A program made the position numbers and the translations under genes. A stretch of 53,095 bases of DNA from Azospirillaceae bacterium (GTDB taxonomy: Bacteria; Pseudomonadota; Alphaproteobacteria; Azospirillales; Azospirillaceae). Shown piece by piece: positions 36,394 to 45,900 of this stretch (the first letter of the stretch is position 1; each line of letters starts with the position of its first letter). The stretch spans positions 1 through 53,095 of the forward strand of contig JANQHG010000152.1 in the NCBI GenBank assembly GCA_028277115.1, written 5' to 3'. The notes under the pieces were generated by a model. That model was not told where the DNA came from. It did no database searches and saw nothing but the letters and a program-made list of their open reading frames with translations.

Positions 36394-36594
36394 TCCAACG
36401 AAGAAACCCTTATTCGTTTGTCGTGCGGGCGAGCTCCCGGCACGACGGCGTCACCGGACCGGAAACCCCTTTCTCGATCGCCTCGATCACGGCAATTGTT
36501 GAACCAGCGGGGCGCAGCGACCGGCACCCGGACCGCCGGCGGTCGGCCGCCCCCCACCCCGTTGTCTGTTCACTCTTAACGGGACGCCACAGGT

Positions 36595-39500
36595 ATGCGG
36601 CGCAGCCAACCGCCCCGATCCGCCGGCCGCCGTCTTTGGCGGGGCGCCGGCGCAGCCGCCGTCCTCGTCCTTTGCCTGGTCGGACCTGCGCCCGGGGGCA
36701 CCGCGGCGGCGCGGGAGCTGGTCGCGGCGGTGCCGCGCGACTTCCCGCCGCACTATCAACTCGACGCCGACGCGGACCCCACCGGGTTCGCGATCGAGGT
36801 GATGAACGATGTCGCGCGCCGCGCCGGGCTGACCGTCCGCTATCGGGTGGTCGACAGGTGGGCCGAGGCCCATGCGGCGCTGCGCCGGCGCGAGGTCGAT
36901 GTGATCCCGAACATGGGGATCACCGAGGACAGCCGGGCGTTCGCCCGGTTCACCCGCCCGATCGAACAGTTCGAGGTCGCCCTGTTCCGGCGCTCAGACG
37001 GGCCGGCGATCGACCGGCTCGACCAGATCGCCGGACACCGCGTGGGCACGGTCGCGCTCAGCGTCGGCCGACGGCTGATCGCGGCGCGCGACGATGTCGA
37101 CCATCGAGTTTACCCGGACCTGCGCAGCGTGCTCGACGCCCTGCTGCTGGGGCACGTTGACCTTGTGGCCGTCCCGGCGCCGACCGTCCGACAGCTGGCG
37201 CGGGATCTGCGGATCGCCGATCGCCTGACCATGATCAAGCCGCCGCTGTTGATGGTTCAGCGGGCGATTGCGGTCCGGACCGACGACCCGGCCCTGCATG
37301 CGGCGCTCGACGGCGTGCTGCGCGACTATCTGGGCTCACCGGCGTTCCAGTCGATCTATCGCCGCTGGTACGGCGGCACCGCGGCGCGGGTCGGGCTCGC
37401 CGGGGTCAGCTGGGCGATCGTGATCGCGGTGTCGCTGATCGCGGCGGCGGTGATGCGCTGGCGGGCCGCACGGTCCGGCGGCACCCTGGCGCGGGTGTTG
37501 ATCGGTAACCGCGACGACCCGGTCGATCGCGAACTTCGACGGCGCGGGCTTGCGTTGATCCTGGTGATGTCGCTCGCAGTCGGGGCAACCGCGATCGCGA
37601 CCCTGATCACCTTGTATTCGGTCGCGTTCGAGGAGGAACGCCGACGCCTGCTCGAGACCGTCCACACCCAGGCACAGCTGATCGAAGCGGTCGCCCGGTT
37701 CGACCGGGTCCAGAGCGCCGACTACCCCGGCGGCCCGGTCGCGGCCACGCTGACCCAGATCAAGCAAGGCCTGTCCAACTGGGTCGGGCGCAGCGAGTTC
37801 ACGCTGGCACGGCGCGACCGCGCGCGCGACCAGATTGTCTTCCTGGTCCGCCAACGGGCGTGGGATCGCTACGAGCCGATGCCGATCGGTTTTTCCGACC
37901 GCTTGGCCGAGCCGATGCGGCGCGCGCTGATCGGCATGTCCGGGACCATCGTCGGCCCCGACTACCGCGGGGTTGCCGTGCTGGCCGCCTACGAGCCGGT
38001 CGCGGTGCTCGATATCGGCGTGGTCGCCAAGGTCGATATCGACGAGATCCGCGCGCCGTTCATCGAGGCCGGGCTGACCTGCGCGGCGATCGGGACCTTG
38101 TTCCTGATCCTGGGCGGCCTGTTGTTCGTCGGGCTCGGCAGCCCGGTGGTCCGCCAGGTGGTCGACCAGGAACGGCTGTTTCGCAGCATCTTCGACCAGG
38201 CCGCGGTCGGGGTTGCGCTGGTCCACGGCCAGTCCGGAAAGTTCATCCAGGTCAACGAGCGGTTCGGCGCCATGCTCGGCTGCGCTCCGGATCGGTTGGT
38301 CTCGACCTTCTTTCAAGAGGTCATCCACCCCGACGACCTGCCCGACCTGATGGCCGCGATCGGCCGGCTGCAACATGGCGACACCGCAAAGATCTCGGCC
38401 GAGGCGCGGTTGACCACCAGGTCCGGCACGGTCGCGACGGTCGACCTCTACGCCTCGGCGATCGTCGACCCCAAGGGCCGGCCCGGCGACTATATCCTGG
38501 TCGCCAACGACATCACCGAGCGGCGCCGGGTCGAAGACGAGCTCCATCACACCCATGCGATCCTCCAGGCGTCGATGGACCAAAGCCCGGCCGGGATCGC
38601 GATCGTCGACGCGCCCGACGGCCGGCTGCGCTACGTCAACGACGCCGGCCTGTCGATCCGGGGCGGCGACCGCGCAACCGTGGCCGAAGGGATCGGCATC
38701 AACCCCTATGCCGCGCGCTGGCAGATCATGGACCTCGACGGCACGCCGCTGCCGGCCGATCAGGCGCCGTTGGCACGCGCCTTGCATTTCGGCGAGACCA
38801 ACGCCCGCGAGTTCATCGTCCGCCGGTCCGCGACCGAGGACCGGATCGTCGCGGCCAAGGCGGCACCGGTGCGCAACAAGGCCGGCGCGGTGGTGTCGGC
38901 GATCGTGGTGTTCTCCGACGTCACCGAACAAAAGGAGCTGGAGCGCCGGCTGCTCCAGGCGCAGAAGATGGAAGCGGTCGGCCAGTTGACCGGCGGGGTT
39001 GCCCACGATTTCAACAATATCCTGGCCGTGGTGTTGGGCAATCTCGAGCTCTTGCGGACCGCGGCCGGGACCGAGGCCAAGACGGTCCGGCGCCTTGACA
39101 ACGCGATCCGGGCGATCCGACGCGGCGCGGAGCTGACCCAGCGCCTGCTCGCGTTCTCGCGCCGCCAAGCGCTCGACCCCAAAGCGTTGAACCTGGGCGA
39201 TCTGCTCAATTCGATGGCCGACATGATCCGGCGCAGCCTGGGCGAGAACATCGAGACCCGGTTTTTTCTGTCGTCCGACCTGTGGCCGGTGATCTTGGAC
39301 CGGTCGCAGCTGGAAAACGCCGTGCTCAATCTCGCGGTCAACGCGCGCGACGCGATGCCGGACGGCGGGTTCTTGACGCTGGAAGCGTGCAACGTCGTGC
39401 TTGACGCCGAGTTCGCCGAGGTGCGCGAGGAGGTCACCCCGGGCGACTATGTCTGCCTGTCGATCAGCGACACCGGCTCCGGCATGACGCCCGAGGTCCT

Positions 39501-40095
39501 CAAACGCGCGTTCGACCCGTTTTTCACGACCAAGGAGGTCGGCCGCGGCAGCGGTCTCGGCCTCAGCATGGTCTACGGCTTCGTCAAGCAATCGCGCGGC
39601 CATGTCTCGATCTACAGCGAACCGGGCCAGGGCACCACCGTGCGGCTGTACCTGCCGCGCGCCGGTGACGACGCACCGCGGCCGGCCGCGGCCGAAGACA
39701 CGCCGCCCCCGCCCGCCCCGAGCCACAGCCGCATCCTGGTGGTCGAGGACGACCCGGACGTCCGCGAAACCGCGGTGTCGATGCTGACCGCCCACGGCTA
39801 CCGGATCGTCGAGGCGTCGGACGGGCCGCAGGCGCTGAAGGCGCTCGAGGCGTCGGGTCCGTTCGATCTCCTGTTCACCGATATCGTCCTGCCCGGTGGC
39901 ATGACCGGGGCCGACCTGGCGCGCACCGCGGTCGCGCGTGCGCCCGGGCTCAAGGTCGTCTACACCACTGGCTACTCCGAGAACGCCGTCGTCCACCACG
40001 GTCGGGTCGACGAAGGTGTGGTCTTGATCTCCAAACCCTATCGGATGACCGACTTGATCCGAACGGTTCGACGCGTGCTCGACGAGGGAGCTTGA
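36595..40095 (+). CDS. Hybrid histidine kinase with fused periplasmic solute-binding domain (1166 aa)
   Basis: Order of parts: signal/TM segment (about 15-38); family 3 periplasmic-binding domain (about 41-262, with RYRVVDRWAEAHAALRRREV and DVIPNMGITEDSRAFARFTR); TM near 270-288; TM near 319-342; a second extracytoplasmic Cache/CHASE-like segment (about 343-489); TM near 490-513; PAS (about 525-645), PAS (about 650-775), HisKA with His804 in GGVAHDFNNIL, HATPase (NLAVNARDAMPDGG, GSGLGLSMVYGFVKQSRGHV), and a receiver with Asp1096 in LLFTDIVLP. Two separate extracytoplasmic sensors in one chain is the notable trait. A single-domain receiver follows after 3 bases and probably takes part in the relay. 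Confidence 0.93.
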   Translation: MRRSQPPRSAGRRLWRGAGAAAVLVLCLVGPAPGGTAAARELVAAVPRDFPPHYQLDADADPTGFAIEVMNDVARRAGLTVRYRVVDRWAEAHAALRRREVDVIPNMGITEDSRAFARFTRPIEQFEVALFRRSDGPAIDRLDQIAGHRVGTVALSVGRRLIAARDDVDHRVYPDLRSVLDALLLGHVDLVAVPAPTVRQLARDLRIADRLTMIKPPLLMVQRAIAVRTDDPALHAALDGVLRDYLGSPAFQSIYRRWYGGTAARVGLAGVSWAIVIAVSLIAAAVMRWRAARSGGTLARVLIGNRDDPVDRELRRRGLALILVMSLAVGATAIATLITLYSVAFEEERRRLLETVHTQAQLIEAVARFDRVQSADYPGGPVAATLTQIKQGLSNWVGRSEFTLARRDRARDQIVFLVRQRAWDRYEPMPIGFSDRLAEPMRRALIGMSGTIVGPDYRGVAVLAAYEPVAVLDIGVVAKVDIDEIRAPFIEAGLTCAAIGTLFLILGGLLFVGLGSPVVRQVVDQERLFRSIFDQAAVGVALVHGQSGKFIQVNERFGAMLGCAPDRLVSTFFQEVIHPDDLPDLMAAIGRLQHGDTAKISAEARLTTRSGTVATVDLYASAIVDPKGRPGDYILVANDITERRRVEDELHHTHAILQASMDQSPAGIAIVDAPDGRLRYVNDAGLSIRGGDRATVAEGIGINPYAARWQIMDLDGTPLPADQAPLARALHFGETNAREFIVRRSATEDRIVAAKAAPVRNKAGAVVSAIVVFSDVTEQKELERRLLQAQKMEAVGQLTGGVAHDFNNILAVVLGNLELLRTAAGTEAKTVRRLDNAIRAIRRGAELTQRLLAFSRRQALDPKALNLGDLLNSMADMIRRSLGENIETRFFLSSDLWPVILDRSQLENAVLNLAVNARDAMPDGGFLTLEACNVVLDAEFAEVREEVTPGDYVCLSISDTGSGMTPEVLKRAFDPFFTTKEVGRGSGLGLSMVYGFVKQSRGHVSIYSEPGQGTTVRLYLPRAGDDAPRPAAAEDTPPPPAPSHSRILVVEDDPDVRETAVSMLTAHGYRIVEASDGPQALKALEASGPFDLLFTDIVLPGGMTGADLARTAVARAPGLKVVYTTGYSENAVVHHGRVDEGVVLISKPYRMTDLIRTVRRVLDEGA

Positions 40096-40098
40096 GGC

Positions 40099-40491
40099 AT
40101 GATGGCGCGACACCGGTTGCTCGTGGTCGATGACGAGCCTGGCTTGGCCGAGCTGTTGTGCGAGTTTGCCGAAGACGCCGATTTCGAGACCATGGCGACC
40201 ACCGACGCCGCGGCGTTTCTGGCCGCGCTCCCGACCTTTGCCCCGACCGTGGTCGCGATCGACGTCGTGATGCCGACCATGGACGGGATCGAGTTGATCC
40301 GCCACATCGCGCGGACCAACCCCGACGTCGCGATCATCGTGATGACCGGGTTCAACCCGCACTATGCCGACTTTGCCAAGCGGCTCGGCGAGGCATCGGG
40401 CGATCTGACGATCACGACGTTGCTGAAACCGTTCGACCGCAAGAGTTTCGTCGCGGCGCTGGCCGATCTGACCGGCCCCGGCCCGACATGA
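40099..40491 (+). CDS. Single-domain response regulator (CheY-like receiver; 130 aa)
   Basis: Receiver only, no output domain. Acidic pocket VVDDEPGLAELL at the N-terminus, phospho-acceptor Asp in VVAIDVVMPTMDG (about residue 55), Thr in VMTGFN and Lys in LLKPFDRKSF. It starts 3 bases after the hybrid kinase stop, so both are co-translated. It may be a phosphate sink, or a diffusible messenger to another protein. It is convergent with the next kinase gene. Confidence 0.94.
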   Translation: MMARHRLLVVDDEPGLAELLCEFAEDADFETMATTDAAAFLAALPTFAPTVVAIDVVMPTMDGIELIRHIARTNPDVAIIVMTGFNPHYADFAKRLGEASGDLTITTLLKPFDRKSFVAALADLTGPGPT

Positions 40492-40620
40492 CCGACCGGT
40501 CGGTGCGACGCCGCGACCATCCGTGCCTTGCAAGGCCTTGCGACCGGCGCCACGGGGGTGAGGTAGACGCCCACAGACGGCAAACCGCGGCCACCCTGCC
40601 GCAACGCGGGAGAAAGTCCG

Positions 40621-40642
40621 CCCCCCACGGCACGTTGGGGGG
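40621..40642. terminator. GC hairpin between convergent signalling genes
   Basis: CCCCCCA (40621-40627) pairs with TGGGGGG (40636-40642) around an 8-base loop. It lies in the 260-base gap between two convergent genes and could end transcription from either side. There is no clear T-run. Confidence 0.4.
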
Positions 40643-40751
40643 GGGAATGCTCGGCCTCGCCGCCTAGATGTATCGGCCGATGGGGACAGACGCCTCGGCG
40701 TCACGCCGGTCGCCGGCATTGAGCAGCGGTTCGCAGGACCTGCGCGGTCAC

Positions 40752-42932
40752 TCACGCGCTCTCGGGCGGCGGTGCCGCGGCAAGCAGACGGTCAAGCGCA
40801 GCATACAGCTCGTCCCGGCGGATCGGTTTTGAGAGGTACAGGTCAAATCCGGCCGACAGAAACCGCTCGCGGTCGCCGTGCATCGCCTGCGCAGTCACCG
40901 CAAGGATCGGGATTTTCGGGTCGCAGTTGGCAACCGCGCCCGACCTGATCTGACGGGTCGCGTCGAGGCCGTTCAGCTTCGGCAATCGAATGTCCATCAC
41001 CACCGCGTCGAACGGCCGGCGGTTCAACACGTCGAGCGCGCATTCGCCGTCCGGACAGAGCTCGATCCGGTACCCCCGACGCTCGAGAAACTCTCGATAG
41101 AACTGACGGGCGACATCGTCGTCATCGACCACCAACAATCGCCCGACCGCGCGGTCGGGTGCGCCCGGGCGCGCGATCCCCGGTGCCGGGGGCGGCGGTG
41201 CGCCGACCAACCCGACCGGGATCCAAAAAGAAAACCACGAGCCGACCCCGAACTCCGAGGTCACCCAAATCTCGCCACCCAAAAGCGTGACCAACTCACG
41301 GGAAATCGTCAAGCCGAGACCGGTGCCGCCATGACGTCTGGTAAGAACACACTCACTTTGCTCAAAGGCATTGAAAATTCTAGTCTGATCTTCTTCAATA
41401 ATACCGCAGCCGGTATCGGCAACCGTGAACAATAACTTACAACATGCCTGGTCCTTGGCGATTTCCTTTAACGCAACTTCAAGTGTGACCCGTCCGTGAT
41501 CGGTAAACTTGATCGCATTGCCGACCAGGTTGACAATGATCTGACGGATCAAGGAAAAATCGGCAACAATCATCGGTGGCAAGTGATCATCTAACGAAAG
41601 CACAAAATCGATGCCCTTTTTCCTGGCAGTCGCCAAAAATATCGCCGATGTTAGTTCGATTTCCTTGGCAAGCCTCAAGGGTTCCGGCCTGATCTTGATT
41701 TTCCCCGCCTCGATTCGTGCAATGTCGAGAATACTGTTGACAATCGCCAGCAGATTATTGCCGGCAACATTGATGATGTCGGCAAATTCGGCCAACTCCT
41801 GGCCGATCCCGGCATCGCGCAGTATTTCACTGAATCCAAGGATCGAGTTCAGCGGTGTCCTCAACTCGTGGCTCATATTTGCCAAAAATTGGCTTTTCGC
41901 TTGGTTGGCCGCATTCGCGCGTTCTTTCTCCGCGACCAGCGCGGCTTCGACCGCCTTCAGATCGGAGATGTCGCGGACGCTGGTGCGAAAGCCGGCGTTG
42001 CGGCCACACTCGTCGCGCATCGGCTGCCACGACATCGCGCCCCACCGGGTCATGCCGCTGGTGTGGAGGATACGGAACTCGAGATTGTTGCCGCGCCCGC
42101 CGGCGGCAGCGTCGCGCAACGCCACCGCCACCGCGGGGCGGTCGATCGGAAGGATCACCGGTAGCGGAAAATTCGCGATTTCTAGGCAGCGCTCCGGCGC
42201 CAGACCAGTTAGCTGCTCGACGGCAGGATTGATCCAGATCGGCTCGCCACGTGGCCCGAACCAGGTCTCCCAATCGTTGGCATAGGTTGCAATTGCTCGG
42301 AATTTCTGCTCACTCTTACGCAGTTCCTCCTCAGCCTGACGCTGCTTTCTGATATCGATCAGGGCGCACCAGAACTCGGACCGATCGGCCGCATCCGCGC
42401 CGTCCGCCGGCCCGGGGGTCAGCTCGAACCGCACCGGCAGGCGGACCTGATCGTGTCTGACCACGGTGACGTCGACCAGTTCGCGGGCGCTGCCGGCGCG
42501 CACCGCGGCGAAGGTTCGCAAGAAGGTGTCCTGGTCCGCCGGGCAAATCAGTTGCCGCAGCGGCACGCCTTCGATCGACCTTTTGGCTTGCCCCAACAGG
42601 ACGCACGCCATCTGGTTGAGCTTTTTGACAACCGCGAGCTGGTCGGTGATGATGAAGCCATAGGGGCTGAACTCGAACAGCCGCACATACTGGTCGCGGG
42701 CGGCCTGTGCCGCGATCTGCGCCCGTTGAAGCTGTTCGTTCTGCAACTCGAGCTCGATCTGGTGGACCCGCAGGTCTTCGACCAGCCGAAGCGCCTCGTC
42801 TCGTGACAGGTCACCGTCGGATGACGGCTCGCCGTCGGGGTCGCGGGCGGCGCCTCGAGCCCTGACGATTGCCGCCGCGCGGGCCCGCAGCTCGGAAAAC
42901 AACCCGGACCGCGCTCGCTCACTGTCGTGCAT
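40752..42932 (-). CDS. Cytoplasmic hybrid histidine kinase: PAS-PAS-HisKA-HATPase-REC (726 aa)
   Basis: No membrane segment is visible. A coiled-coil-like region (about 40-80) leads to PAS domains at about 82-195 (YGFIITDQLAVVKKLN) and 210-325 (WETWFGPRGEPIWINPAVEQ). HisKA has His355 in NMSHELRTPLNSILGFSEIL, followed by HATPase (NLVGNAIKFTDHG, GGTGLGLTISRELVTLLGG) and a C-terminal receiver with Asp647 in VVMDIRLPKLNG. The part encoding HisKA/HATPase (about 41340-41960) is much poorer in GC than the PAS and REC parts. It lies 55 bases downstream of the CheB-CheR gene on the same strand and may act with it. Confidence 0.94.
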   Translation of the reverse strand: MHDSERARSGLFSELRARAAAIVRARGAARDPDGEPSSDGDLSRDEALRLVEDLRVHQIELELQNEQLQRAQIAAQAARDQYVRLFEFSPYGFIITDQLAVVKKLNQMACVLLGQAKRSIEGVPLRQLICPADQDTFLRTFAAVRAGSARELVDVTVVRHDQVRLPVRFELTPGPADGADAADRSEFWCALIDIRKQRQAEEELRKSEQKFRAIATYANDWETWFGPRGEPIWINPAVEQLTGLAPERCLEIANFPLPVILPIDRPAVAVALRDAAAGGRGNNLEFRILHTSGMTRWGAMSWQPMRDECGRNAGFRTSVRDISDLKAVEAALVAEKERANAANQAKSQFLANMSHELRTPLNSILGFSEILRDAGIGQELAEFADIINVAGNNLLAIVNSILDIARIEAGKIKIRPEPLRLAKEIELTSAIFLATARKKGIDFVLSLDDHLPPMIVADFSLIRQIIVNLVGNAIKFTDHGRVTLEVALKEIAKDQACCKLLFTVADTGCGIIEEDQTRIFNAFEQSECVLTRRHGGTGLGLTISRELVTLLGGEIWVTSEFGVGSWFSFWIPVGLVGAPPPPAPGIARPGAPDRAVGRLLVVDDDDVARQFYREFLERRGYRIELCPDGECALDVLNRRPFDAVVMDIRLPKLNGLDATRQIRSGAVANCDPKIPILAVTAQAMHGDRERFLSAGFDLYLSKPIRRDELYAALDRLLAAAPPPESA

Positions 42933-42987
42933 GTGCCGCCTCCGCGCCGGCGCCTTTGAGCGATCGAACCGGTGGGTTCGACGCCGG

Positions 42988-45900
42988 TCAGTGGGTGGGC
43001 CGAGCGACCAACACCAACCCCTGAGGGCGATGCCAGTCGTCGGTGATCAGGGTCAACGCCCCGTCGATCTCCGTCGGGGTGCCGGTGTCACGCGCGGCGA
43101 GCCCGAGCGCCGAGATTGGTGCCCGGCCGTCGCTGTGGCATTGAAGGACCGACTGTTGCAGGGCGGTCCGAGACCCCGGCGCGAGCAAGTCGCCCAGGGA
43201 TCGACCCGTGAGCGCGCCGGCGGCCGCGCCGATGGTGCGGTGCGCGGCAGCATTGGCGTCGAGAATGACGCAGCCGAGCGTGACCGTCACGATCAGGTCG
43301 GGCACCGCCTCGATCGCCGCGCGCAACCGGGCCTCTTGTTCGGCGAGGCGTTGCTGGTCGGTGACGTCCCGTTCGGTGCTCGCGACGGCCATCGGGCGCC
43401 CGCGCTCGTCCGTCAGCAGGGTCGCGGTGACCAGGACCGTCAACAGCTCGCCGTTGCTGTTGCGCCGGGTCGTGGTGCTCGGCGCGACCGTCTCGCCGCG
43501 CCGCAGCCGTGCGACCAAGTCGGTGAAGCCGTCCCGCTGGCCCCCGGGCGTGATCAGGTCGAGCGTGCCGGAAAGCGCGTCCCGCTCCGGATATCCGTAC
43601 ATCCGCTCGGCACCGCGGTTCCACGCCAGCAACCGTCGATCGAACCCGATCACCAGGACCGCGTCGTAAGAATCCCGCACCACCGCCTGAAGCCGCCGAT
43701 CGACCTCGAGCACCTTGCGATCGGTGACGTCGAAAAAGGTGACGACAACGCCCTCGATCAGGTTCTCGGTGGTGCGGTAGGGCGAAATCCGCACCGCATA
43801 CCAGCGGCCGTCGGTCGCCCGCGCTTCCTGCTCGTGCGGGACCAGGGTGTGGACGACCCGTTCGATGTCGTCGACCAGGTCCGGGTAGTCGATCTCGGTG
43901 TTGATGTGGCGGAGCGGGCGGCCGATATCGCCGTCGATCAGATGGATGATCGCGGTGACCGACGGCGTGAAACGCCGGATCGACAAGGCCATGTCCAAAA
44001 AGATGGTGCCGATCTGGGTGCTGGCGAGCAGGTTCTCCATATCGTTGTTGGCTTTGGCCAGCTGGGCGACCTTGCTCTGCAGCTCGGAATTCAGAGTGAC
44101 CAGCTCTTCGTTGACCGACTGGAGTTCTTCTTTTGACGTTTCGTGTTCTTCGTTGGCACTCTGCAATTCTTCATTTGTTGATTGAAGTTCTTCGTTTATC
44201 GATTTCAGTTCCTCGTTTGACGTCTCAAGTTCCTCAATTGTCGATTGTAGATGTTCCTTGGTCGCGACCAGTTGGCGTTCGAGGTCGCGGACCTGGTGAT
44301 CCGCGGCATCGCCCCGGGTTGCGCCGGGGTCGCCGGCGCGGTCGGCGCCCGGGTCGGGGGTATGATCGAAGAAGGCGATGAAGACCAGCCCTTGGGTGGT
44401 CGGCCCATCGGTGGTTGCGTGACCGCGGATCGGCTCGACGATCACATCGACCGGTTCGACCCCGCCATTGGTCTGCACCGCCAGATAGTTGATCGCGATC
44501 CGGGTGCGGGTGCGTTCGACCTCGCGCAACGCGGCGACCAGTTGCAGCTGGAGCCCCTGTCGGGCGACCGACGCGATGTTGTGCGACGGGCGTCCGGCCG
44601 GCAGTTCGAAATAGCGTCCGGTGCGGCCGTGGATCTGCAGGATCTCCCCGGCGGCATCGACGATCACGGCGGTCGGGCAATAATCGTCGAGCAGTTTTTC
44701 GACCAACAGATCACGGACGCTGGCCTCGTCCGGTTTCAATTGGGCGGTGAGCGCCGGTCCGATCGGATGGCCACCCGTCGGCAGGATGCTGATCCACGAC
44801 TCGACGATGCTGGTCCCGGGGCGGCGTTGGAAAATCTTGTTGGGGCGATCGACCGTGCAGAACAGCTCGTCAAACTCACCAACAGTCTCGGAGGTGCCGA
44901 GAAACAGATATCCGTTAGCCTTGAGCGCGTAGTGAAAGAGCGGTATCACCCGTTTCTGCAGCGATGGGTCGAAGTAGATCAGTACATTGCGACACACCAC
45001 CAGATTGATTCGGGAGAACGGCGGGTCCCGCACCAGGTTCTGTTCGGAGAACACGATCATCTCACGGATGATCTTGCGCACCTTGTAGGTGCCGTTCGCC
45101 CGGTCGAAAAACCGGGTCACGAAGGCATTTGGGACGTCGGCAATGGCGTGGCTGCGATAGATGCCCTGACGCGCGGTTTCGATCGCACTGCGGTCGATGT
45201 CGGTCGCGAAGATCTGCACCCGAACGTCGGTGGCAATCTCGCCGGCATGTTTGGCGCACAGCATCGCGACCGAATAGGCTTCCTCGCCGGTCGAACAGCC
45301 GGCGACCCAGATGCGAAGCTCGCGGGTCGGGCCGTCGCCGGTAAACAGCCCGGCCAGCACCTGCTGATCCAGCGCGTCGAACGCGGCTTTGTCGCGAAAG
45401 AAACTGGTGACACCGATCAACAGCTCGGAGCACAAGGTCTCCAGTTCTTCGGGGTGACTTTGCGCATAGGCGCTGTACTCGGCGATCGTGTCGAGCCGGT
45501 TGACCCGGAGTCGACGCTCAATCCGCCGTGCGATCGTGTTCTTTTTGTAGAACGACATATCATGACCGGTTCGTGCCTTCAGCAGAACCAGCACTCGATT
45601 GATCTCCGCCGTCCGCCGGTGATCAGTATCACCATTTGTGATCACCTTCTTGTGGCGCCGGGCGTCGAAGTCGATGATTGCGTTTATGATGCCTTCCGGC
45701 GGAAGAATGCTATCGACGAAGTTGGCGTCGATCGCAGACGCCGGCATGCCGCTGTATTCGGCGGTGGCCGGGTCTTGGGCGATCGTGAAGCCGCAGTTTT
45801 CCCGGATTGCCTTGAGGCCTTGGGTTCCGTCACCGCCGGTTCCCGACAACAGCACCCCGACCGCCGCGGCGCGGCGGTCGTCGGCCAGCAGCTTGAAGAA

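Larger units (their letters stand above)
29480..36400. mobile_element. Putative horizontally acquired catabolic island
   Basis: From about 29.48 to 35.7 kb GC content is plainly lower (near 50-57% in sampled stretches) than on both sides (near 70%), and codons such as AAA, GAA and TTG are frequent. Content: TRAP transporter, LysR regulator, CoA-transferase, CitE-like lyase. The left edge truncates an ABC gene. The right edge carries an aceE relic joined to an IS91-type transposase C-terminus. No integrase, tRNA or direct repeat was found at the edges, so the exact limits are estimates. Confidence 0.7.
35621..36594. other. Right border region of the island with gene relics
   Basis: Nearly 1 kb between the CitE-like gene and a hybrid kinase. 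It holds the aceE relic (35732-36090) and the IS91-type relic (36091-36393). GC rises back toward the chromosomal level along it. The remaining parts, 35621-35731 and 36394-36594, show no recognisable gene. Confidence 0.6.

Noticed and set aside
37336-40755. 1139-codon open frame on the minus strand across the hybrid kinase gene
   Set aside because: It is the antisense shadow of a gene with complete kinase motifs; its translation is Arg/Asp/Gly-rich low-complexity sequence without any family motif.
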